From: Paratinospora sagittata
Lineage: Eukaryota > Streptophyta > Magnoliopsida > Ranunculales > Menispermaceae
Length of the DNA stretch: 64,000 nt
Direction: 5' to 3'
NCBI GenBank assembly: GCA_035771175.1
Contig: CM069590.1
Span: 31,634,821-31,698,820, forward strand
The notes beneath the pieces were generated by a model, which saw nothing but the letters and a program-made list of their open reading frames with translations, was not told where the DNA came from and made no database searches. Shown one piece after another: positions 57,159 to 64,000 of the stretch. The position numbers and the translations under genes were made by a program. Numbering within the stretch: position 1 is the stretch's first letter; each line of letters starts with the position of its first letter.

Positions 57159-57783
57159 TGTTTTAGGCGCATTTTAGAGTTTTTGAGCATTCTAGAAGTT
57201 AATTTTAGATATTTTCATGAATAGAATACCTTAGGTTTGTTTAGGAAAATAAATAGGATTTTTAGTGGCATTTGCATAATAGAATGTTCATTTTAGATCA
57301 TAGGTTCATGTTAATTGTTGATATCTTGTTAGTTAGTTGATTTGCTCACTTATGGTTGTTTTGTTTTGTAGGTAATAAAAGCTGAAGATTGTGGTGAATC
57401 GAAGCCCACGTGATCGTGGAATGAAGCCAAGAACATGTGGGAGAAGTATACAAGGAAGTGCACAAGAATGAAGATTGAACGAGAGAAGAGAAGACGGCTA
57501 GTATTGTTCTAGGCACAATCCTATATATTTTCCTAAACAAACCTAAGGTATTAAATTCATGAAAATATCTAAAATTAACTTCTAGAATGCTCAAAAACTC
57601 TAAAATGCACCTAAAACACTTATGGTTGTTTGTTTCGTAGGTAATAAAAGCTGGAGATTGTGGTGAATCGAAGCCCACGTGATCGTGGAAAGAAGCCAAG
57701 AACATGTGGGAGAAGTATACAAGGAAGTGCACAAGAATGAAGATTGAACGAGAGAAGAGAAGACGGCTAGTATTGTTCTAGGC
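57159..57783 (+). repeat. Inverted and direct duplication inside the Athila-type LTR
   Basis: Segment A (57159-57257) recurs inverted as A' (57520-57619); segment B (57351-57513) recurs directly as B2 (57621-57783). Order is A-B-A'-B2, with A' and B2 adjoining. Copies are near-identical, with a few substitutions. Confidence 0.85.
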
Positions 57784-58181
57784 GCTGCAGCGCCCAAATT
57801 GTGACAAAATGAGTGGAAAAAAAAGGCGCGGGGCTCTACAACGTTACCCCCTCGATTTTTTTCACCTTTGTATTTGGGCAATTTTGGCAATTCATATCTT
57901 ATGCGAAGTAAGGCATATTATATATCAATTTTTTGGATTTTGTGTGTGGAATCCATTGGAGAAGGAAGGAAGACGGCAAGGTTGCTGTGGAGATAGAGAT
58001 TGTCTTCGGAAGAGAGGCTGTCACGCCTGGGTTGCACACAGTGCCCCCGACCCAGGTGATGAGTACCCCAATCTCCAGGGCGTACTCCAGCCATCATGGA
58101 ACCATAATATTGTCTCCTCCAAATCCACAGGGAGTCCTTTACCCCCCTGCACAATCTACAGCACAGGGAGGGCCTCCCCCC

Positions 58182-58193
58182 AGATTCGAACTC
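58182..58193 (-). promoter_or_regulatory. B-box-like pol III motif, left arm
   Basis: GAGTTCGAATCT on the minus strand; close to the consensus GGTTCGANTCC. Confidence 0.5.
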
Positions 58194-58232
58194 GTAACCT
58201 CCCTTACGAGTTAGATTTCGTAATCTGAGTAA

Positions 58233-58243
58233 CCACTGAACCA
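58233..58243 (-). promoter_or_regulatory. A-box-like pol III motif, left arm
   Basis: TGGTTCAGTGG on the minus strand, fitting the A-box consensus TRGYNNARNGG. Confidence 0.5.
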
Positions 58244-58244
58244 T

Positions 58245-58255
58245 TGGCTCAGTGG
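58245..58255 (+). promoter_or_regulatory. A-box-like pol III motif, right arm
   Basis: TGGCTCAGTGG on the plus strand, one base from the left-arm A box and divergent from it. Confidence 0.5.
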
Positions 58256-58291
58256 TTACTCAGATTGCGAAATCAAACCTTATGAGGTTGT

Positions 58292-58302
58292 GAGTCGAAT
58301 CT
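58292..58302 (+). promoter_or_regulatory. B-box-like pol III motif, right arm
   Basis: GAGTCGAATCT, one base shorter than the left-arm copy. Confidence 0.4.
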
Positions 58303-59432
58303 GGGGGAGGCCCTGTACAATTCATGAGTGAATAGTATGGACAAATGATCCCGGGGGTACTAGACGCTGTGGTGTGCTGTGTACTGGGATGTGACAATAT
58401 TATGTGGTATATAATGGCTGGAGTACGCCCTAGTGATTGGGGTAGTCATCACCCTGGGTAGGGGGCACTGTGTGCAACCCAGGACTGACAGAGGCGGATC
58501 GAGATCTACAGTATTTCTAGCATATTATATAGAGGATTTTGATGTTTTCTATCTCATTTTGTATTTTCTTCTCCATCATTATGAACTAACTTTTATTTTC
58601 TAGAGAAGAGATGGATCCTAACTTGAATATTATGGTTTAATTTTAGATTTAGTTTATTATTAATGAAATTTCTATAGTTTATTCATGATTTCATATACTT
58701 AATGCTTTCGGTTTCTTGATCACAAATCCAATGAAGTTAGACTTGGAAGGAGACACTCGAGAGAGAGTTTTCTAGGTTGGAAAAAGGGGGATTATGACAT
58801 GAAATTATTGTAGAATTGAAAGGTTTACAAAATTTCATGAAGTTGTAGGAAAATCACAGAGTTTAATGGGTTGTTTAGAATTTAGGTTTTATCGAGAGAT
58901 TAAAACTTGTTTTTAACAATACGTTCTTCGGCACTTGAGAGAGGGAATTGGAGACGCAAGGGTTTTGACTTATAAATTAGGAAATTGATTTGATAATAAG
59001 CATGTTTAAATTACATAATTGAAAGTAAGGTGAAATTGATTTTCTAGACATTTCCCATATATTAAATTTTCTTTATATTTTCTTGCTTACATTTAAACTC
59101 TAATTTTTAACACTTTTATTCTAGTGACATCTTCTATTGATCGTCTAAATAAAGTTTTAAATCTATGAATTGGTAATGGAGAGAAAGTAATAATTCCCTG
59201 TAGATACGATAACTCACTCACCATGGGTATTATAACTTGATAATTCGTGCACTTGCGAATCTAAATTTATTACATCAGAGCTTTAGGTGATTAAAAGCTT
59301 CAAATGATAACTTAAAAGTCTTACTGCTCTATTTTGTGTGTGTACTACATATTATGGGTAGTTATAAGGCTTTGGGGTATTTCTTGGATGAACATGTGAA
59401 TCATTGGTTGTTGTGTTGTGCTTCTCAAAATT

Positions 59433-59624
59433 ATGAGGAGAAGCGGAAGAAGACAACCACACATGGATTCATTTGAGGAAGATGATCGGATGAGGAGGTT
59501 GGAGGAACTTGCTGCTACACAGGGTCGTTTGATGGCAGCACAAATAGCTCAGATTCAAGAGTTGATCAGAAAGACAGAGGTTACTGCACCACAACCACCT
59601 TCAGTTGTACCCCAAGAGGATTGA
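59433..59624 (+). pseudogene. Tekay gag N-terminal fragment (D2)
   Basis: ATG at 59433 with the same first codons as D1 gag. RMRRLEELAATQGRLMAAQIAQ matches the D1 coil-like region. After SVVPQED the sequence jumps to the end of the zinc knuckle (about 59622), deleting the capsid core. Confidence 0.85.
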
Positions 59625-60230
59625 ATGTCTGAACCCACCGTTGACATCTCCAGGTACAGTGCAGCAGTCCAGTGGCAGAAAGATTGCCAAGGCAGCCACC
59701 GAGCCAGATCCAACCGAATTGAGGACCTTAGTGGAAGGTACTCTTCATATTTGTGATATTTCGATGCATGTTTTATTTGATGCTAGATCTACTTTGTCAT
59801 TCATATCTGGACGCATGGTAGATAGATTGCTTTTGATTCCCGTTAGAGCTAGTACATGGTTAGTTGTGAGTACTGTAGTTGGGCAGAAAATCTACCCGAA
59901 CTTGGTTTGTGAGCACTGTGTCGTGAGAGTTGGGGGTTTTGAGATGCCCGTGGACCTTAGAGTCCTAGAGTCCCTTGAGTTTGACTCAATCTTTGGGATG
60001 GATTAGCTCGTCGCATACCATGCAGTGATTGATTGCTTTGCAAAGAGAGTAATTTTTAGAATCCCAAGACATTATAAGTTCACATTGTAAGGGAGAGCAT
60101 CGAACCAACCAGTACCAGAGGTAGATTGGTAACTGATGGAGACGGAGAGATCTTAGCTGGGATAGTGCCAGAGGATGATAAGACCAGTGGGATGAGACTT
60201 GAGGACATCCCTGTAATGAGAGATTTTCTC
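59625..60230 (+). pseudogene. Tekay aspartic protease (D2)
   Basis: VLFDARSTLSFIS: the active-site Gly is Arg, so it is inactive. Then GRMVDRLLLIPVRAS and FDSIFGMD, a TAG at 60004-60006 where D1 has TGG, and further blocks with a TAA near 60090 and a frameshift near 60105. Confidence 0.85.
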
Positions 60231-61110
60231 TGATGTGTTTCCTTTGAACATTCCCAAATTGCCTCCGAAGAGGGAAATCAACTTTATCATTAAGCTGGTC
60301 CCTAGTACGAAGCTTGTCTCCATGGAACCATATAGAATGGCACCGGTTTAGTTGATTGAGTTGCAGAAACAGCTTGAGGAGTTGTTGGCTAAGAGCTTCA
60401 TTAGCCCGAGTGTGTCACCTTGGGGAGCTCCAGTTCTTTTAGTCAAAAAGAAGGATGGGAGTTTGCGGTTATGTATTGACTACCGCCAACTCAATAGGGT
60501 GACCATTAAGAACAAATATCCTCTCCCAAGGATCGATGTTTTGTTTGATCAGCTGAAGGGAGCGAGATTCTTCTCGAAGATTGATCTGTGTTTCGGTTAT
60601 CATCAGCTGAGGATCAGGGACGAAGATGTGCCTAACACAGCTTTCAATACCCGATATGGACATTATGAGTTTCTTGTGATGCCTTTTGGTGTGACTAATG
60701 CACAGGCGATGTTCATGGACCTGATGTAGAGAGTCTTTAGGCAGTATCTGCATAAGTTTGCATCGTCTTTATTGATGACAAATTGGTGTACTCCAAGACT
60801 CAGGTTGAGCATGAGGAACATCTCAAAGTTACTTTGCAAACTCTGAGAGAGCATATATTGTATGCGAAGCTGCGCAAGTGCGGGTTTTGGATCACCGAGG
60901 TGAAGTTCTTGGGTCATGTGGTGAGTTCAGAGGGGATTTCTATTGATCCATCCAAGGTTGAAGCCACTATCAGTTGGTCTAGACCTTCCACAGTAACCGA
61001 GATCATGAGCTTTCTGGGTTTAGCAGGTTATTACAGGAGGTTTGTACAAGGCTTCTTTAGGTTGCCTACACCTCTTACTAGGCTTACCCAGAAAGATGTG
61101 CCCTTTTTGT
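60231..61110 (+). pseudogene. Tekay reverse transcriptase (D2)
   Basis: The frame 60352-60729 holds [33 protein letters not shown] and [13 protein letters not shown] and ends at the same TAG (60727-60729) as D1 (46183-46185). After a one-base shift the catalytic [11 protein letters not shown] follows, then 60783-61217 with [15 protein letters not shown] and the block ([13 protein letters not shown]) that D1 has deleted. Confidence 0.9.
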
Positions 61111-61580
61111 GGGCGGATGAGTGTGAGAATGCCATTTCTAAAGCTGAAAAAGAGATTGACATCTGCGCTAGTATTGATTCTACTAGAGCCTGGTCAGGAG
61201 TTGATTATCTATATTGATGCGTCTCGTATCGGCTTGGGTGAGTGTTGATGCAGAAGGATAGGGTCATTACTTATGCATCGAGGTAGTTGAAGGTGCATGA
61301 GAAGAACTATCTTGTTCATGATTTAGAACTGGCCGCAGTGGTTTTCGCTTTGAAGATTTGGAGACATTATCTCTATGGTGAGATGTTCACCATGTATTCT
61401 TACCACAAGAGCCTCAAGTACTTGTTTTCTCAGAAAGAGTTGAACATGAGACAGAGGAGGTGGTTAGAGCTCCTAAAGAACTATGATTTCACATTGGAAT
61501 ACCATTCTGGTAAGGCCAATGTAGTGACTGATGCATTGAACTGGAATTGGGTAGAGACAACTATGGTGGCGCGCTAGATG
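61111..61580 (+). pseudogene. Tekay RNase H (D2)
   Basis: [11 protein letters not shown], a shift at about 61240, then 61287-61577 with [24 protein letters not shown] (catalytic Asp changed to Tyr) and [11 protein letters not shown] at 61284 and 61575 stand where D1 has CAG. Confidence 0.85.
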
Positions 61581-62390
61581 TCTCAGAAGTGGAGACTACC
61601 TGAGGCGGCTACAGTGATGAGTGTATGTGCTACCCATTCAGACGAGATTGTGATATGTGCTCATATGAGAGCTCAACCTAGTCGAGTCTGGGAGGTGATT
61701 GACCAGTAGAGCCTTGACATTGATTATGTGATGTACAACTCTTGGACTGAGAGTGGTGATCATGTCGATTGTCACGTGTCATCTGATGGTGCTTTGATAT
61801 ATAGGAGACGTTTATGGGTTCCCGCAGATCCATAGTTGAGGCAGAGTATACTCGAGGAGGCTCACAGATCTCAGTATGCTATTCATCCGAGCGGAACCAA
61901 GATGTATCATGATATGCAGAGGATGTATTGGTGGCCCGACATGAAGAGAGATATAGCACAGTTTATTCAGAGATGTGAGATTTATTGGAGGGTCAAGGCT
62001 GAGCATCAGAAGATTGGAGGGCAGATGCAACCACTTGCCATCCCTGGGTGGAAGTGGGAGCATATTATTATGGATCTTGTGGTGGGATTACCCTATACCC
62101 CGAGGAGACATGATGCTATATGGGTCATAGTAGATCGCTTGACCAAATCCGCTCATTTTTTTCGAATAAACATTAGGGGTTTTATGGATAAGTTGAGCAA
62201 GCTGTATATGCGGGAGATAGCCAGGCTTCATGGGGTGCCAGTTTCGATTGTATCGGATAGGGAACCGAGGTTTACATCGGTGTTCTAGCAGGGGTTGCAA
62301 AAGCAGCTCGGCACGAGGCTAGATCTCAGTATCGCATATCATCCTCAGACGGACGGCCAGTCCGAGATGTCGCAATGTTGGGACTGGAGT
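61581..62390 (+). pseudogene. Tekay integrase (D2), truncated
   Basis: Zinc-finger region (HRSQYAIHPS to CEIYWRVK, the last Cys lost), core Asp in IIMDLVVGL, second Asp in VSDREPRFTS, TAG at 62286-62288 where D1 has TGG. The sequence runs on to QTDGQSE and then jumps to the linker (EHIEKIERIK), deleting about 200 bases that include the end of the core. Confidence 0.85.
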
Positions 62391-62921
62391 TTGTACGGGA
62401 ACACATAGAGAAGATCGAACGAATTAAGCATAATGTGAAGATAGCTCAAAATAGGCAGAAGAGCTATGCTCATCATAGGCATAAGGCCATATAGTTCGAG
62501 GTTGGTGACCAGGTTCTGTTGAAGGTCTCACCTCAGAAGGGCCAGGCGAGATTTGGGATAAAGGGCAAGCTTGCTCCGAGATTCATTGGGTCGTTCGAGA
62601 TTTTAAAGCGGATTGGCCCTGTCGCTTATCGATTAGCCTTCCCACCTCAACTTGCAACAGTACATAATGTGTTTCGTGTGTCGATGCTGAGATTGTACAA
62701 GAGTGATTTTGATCACATCTTGGATTGAATGCACGTGGAGTTGAGGCAGGATGGAACCTATGATAAGGAACTCGTCCAAATACTTGACCGACAAGTGCAG
62801 AGATTGCGTAACCAAGAGATTCCTATGGTCAAGGTGAAATGACAATTCCAAGGCGAGGAGCAGGTTACTTGGGAGTGTGAGGACTACATGTGGGAGCACT
62901 TTGTCGAGTTCATGGGCTGAG
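62391..62921 (+). pseudogene. GPY/F block and chromodomain-like tail (D2)
   Basis: [37 protein letters not shown] (open 62519-62728, TGA where D1 has TGG), then VQILDRQVQRLRNQEIPMV and TWECEDYMWEHFVEF. It aligns with D1 at 48152-48586 throughout. Confidence 0.8.
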
Positions 62922-62977
62922 GTAAATTTCTTAACCTTAAAACTACGAGGGCGAAGTTCACTTTAAGGTGGGTGTGA

Positions 62978-64000
62978 TGTAGCGCCCTAGAAATGATTTC
63001 ATCTAGCCCATAATCCATTTGCATTTTTGCCCAAACTCTATGTGCTCGCCTTGGTGTGTATGTTTGTGTGTTTGATGTTTGATGTGTGATTATTGCTTAT
63101 ATAAAAAAAAAGTACTATTGGTGGTGTTATTATTTTTATTAATATCATTTACCATATTAATACTATTGTGGGTGGCTTGTTGGAGAAGCTTCACATAAGT
63201 AACTTGTTGAACAAGTCATCATCTTGACTTGTGACTTGCTGAAAAGACCCCATTAAATGTCCTCATTTAATGCACCTTTGATATATAGGAAGGTTGCATC
63301 TCAATACATGGTAAATATGACAATTATAATTGAATATGTTGTGTATATGTGTTGATTATATGATAATTAATTATTGGTGCGTCAAATGGATGAGGGGATA
63401 TTAGGAATGAGTCCGGAACGCATTTTTCCATGGAAAACGACTGGTCATACTCGAAATTCCAATGAGTATTGAGTGCGTAGTGACGAAACGAAGTTTAGGT
63501 GCTCTTAGTGAAGAAGTAGCGCGCTCAAGCACGTTCTTAGGCGGGATGAGCGCGCTGATCCGTGTTTTGGGCACGGTTTTGGGTGAAAAATGGTCATTTT
63601 CAGTGTTTTAAAAGTGGTAAAAGGTTACTATTTTTCCCATATGAGCTAAAGACGATTTGGAGAAGAAAGAAGGGAGGAAAACTGGGTTTCTAAGGGAAAT
63701 ATTCACTATCTACACCCCATAGTAAGTGTTTTCCTCCATTTCTTTCCATGAAATCACAATTGAAGGAAAGAGTAAGCTTTCTAATGGTGTAGTTTTCTCC
63801 ATGGGTCACGGTTTTGGGTGTTTCCTAACCTAAGGTTGGCTGATTTTTGCTCTTTTGAGCTTGCTTATGATTGAAGCAACCTTCCTTGACCTAGATCTAC
63901 ACCTAATGTGCATTTTGCAAGCATTTCACCACATTTTTGGTGGTGAATGGAGTAAGGGTTTCATGTGAAACTCTTAGGGACGAGTTGTAGGCTAGGGATT
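62978..64000 (+). repeat. Start of D2 3' LTR (runs off right edge)
   Basis: TGTAGCGCCC and the following ATTTCATCTAGCCCATAATCC match the D1 LTR start; after about 100 bases the sequence departs from D1 (a different family branch). A GC-rich cluster (AGCGCGCT twice) lies at about 63505-63560. No gene seen; the end of the LTR is outside the window. Confidence 0.75.

Larger units (their letters stand above)
58019..58490 (+). mobile_element. Inverted-repeat element (foldback or head-to-head SINE pair), target duplication GAGGC
   Basis: The element is almost wholly two arms (about 58019-58240 and 58243-58490) that are inverted copies of each other, beginning TGTCA and ending TGACA, with GAGGC at 58014-58018 and 58491-58495. 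The centre, 58215-58270, is a near-perfect hairpin stem around a few bases. Each arm, read outward from the centre, has an A-box-like TGG(C/T)TCAGTGG and, about 45 bases on, a B-box-like GAGT(T)CGAATC. No protein is encoded. It may be a foldback-type MITE or an inverted dimer of a tRNA-derived SINE that moved as one unit. Confidence 0.75.
52649..59274 (+). mobile_element. Athila-type Ty3-Gypsy element B, 5'-truncated, with post-pol ORF and long 3' LTR
   Basis: Starts inside the integrase zinc finger (KTCDRC) and continues with the core, tail, a spacer, a post-pol ORF, a G-run polypurine tract and a 3' LTR of about 3.6 kb. The LTR includes a nested 472-bp element and a local duplication; it ends ...TTACA at 59274, where D2 starts. 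Confidence 0.85.
55662..59274 (+). repeat. 3' LTR of Athila-type element B (with nested element)
   Basis: Start is approximate (after the G run); the end TTACA at 59274 is inferred from the GCACTTGCGAATCTAAATT block typical of such LTR ends. It includes the A-B-A'-B duplication at 57159-57783 and the inverted-repeat element at 58019-58490. Without them it would be about 2.85 kb. Open frames on either strand are accidental. Confidence 0.65.
59275..64000 (+). mobile_element. Tekay-type chromovirus D2 (deleted) with start of 3' LTR
   Basis: A second copy of the D family. It begins inside the primer-binding site (TCAGAGC), has no 5' LTR, has lost about 1 kb of gag and about 0.2 kb at the integrase end, and carries many more stops than D1. 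The 3' LTR starts at 62978 and leaves the window. Confidence 0.9.

Noticed and set aside
57809..58228. 139-aa frame on plus and 108-aa frame on minus around the inverted-repeat element
   Set aside because: Both cross the edge of the 58019 element and its target duplication; open by chance because of the inverted repeat.
58182..58302. A tRNA gene suggested by the box A and box B motifs
   Set aside because: No cloverleaf can be folded: acceptor and anticodon arms are missing and the two boxes occur in each of two inverted arms. Treated as SINE-like or foldback element.

Overview
This is plant nuclear DNA from a repeat-rich, probably pericentromeric or otherwise heterochromatic region. The evidence is an AT-rich background, wall-to-wall LTR retrotransposons of plant-specific lineages (Tekay-type chromoviruses and Athila-type elements of Ty3/Gypsy; Sirevirus-like elements of Ty1/Copia), and initiator-Met-tRNA primer-binding sites. 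I found no host protein gene, rRNA gene, genuine tRNA gene or CRISPR array. A flowering plant, perhaps a eudicot, fits; I cannot name the species.

Left part (1-22025): a mosaic of broken elements. A Tekay-D LTR (1-1846) abuts the 3' end of another Tekay pol (1847-2609) and its LTR (2610-3562). Then come a minus-strand Sirevirus LTR fragment (3563-4742), a decayed Athila-type element (4743-9590), a 5'-truncated Tekay element with its 3' LTR (9591-14521), an inverted Athila fragment (14522-15415), and a Sirevirus-like element B1 (15425-22025) with gag, pol remnants and a post-pol ORF.

Middle (22026-52648): a deep nest. Two Sirevirus-like internal regions, B2 (int-RT-RNaseH) and B3 (gag plus post-pol ORF, no pol), flank one shared LTR (24689-24781 + 33425-35336). 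That LTR is split by a minus-strand, pol-less, non-autonomous LTR element N (24782-33418; target duplication CTCCAA). The gag of B3 is split by a solo LTR (35424-37406; duplication AGAAG). The post-pol ORF of B3 is split by a nearly full-length Tekay element D1 (40988-51482; duplication CATGC) with both LTRs, PBS, gag, protease, RT, RNase H, integrase and chromodomain-like tail.

Right part (52649-64000): an Athila-type element with a well-preserved integrase, a post-pol ORF and a long 3' LTR that contains a 472-bp inverted-repeat element (58019-58490; duplication GAGGC). It is fused to a second, deleted Tekay-D copy D2 whose 3' LTR runs off the window.

The most interesting material is the non-autonomous element N with its unrecognised coiled-coil ORF, the arrays of short dyads and a hairpin with a compensatory change in Sirevirus-like and N LTRs, the inverted-repeat element with pol III-like boxes, and a post-pol protein domain that looks shared between Copia and Gypsy elements. 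All coding regions carry stops or frameshifts except short ORFs; none looks intact as a polyprotein.
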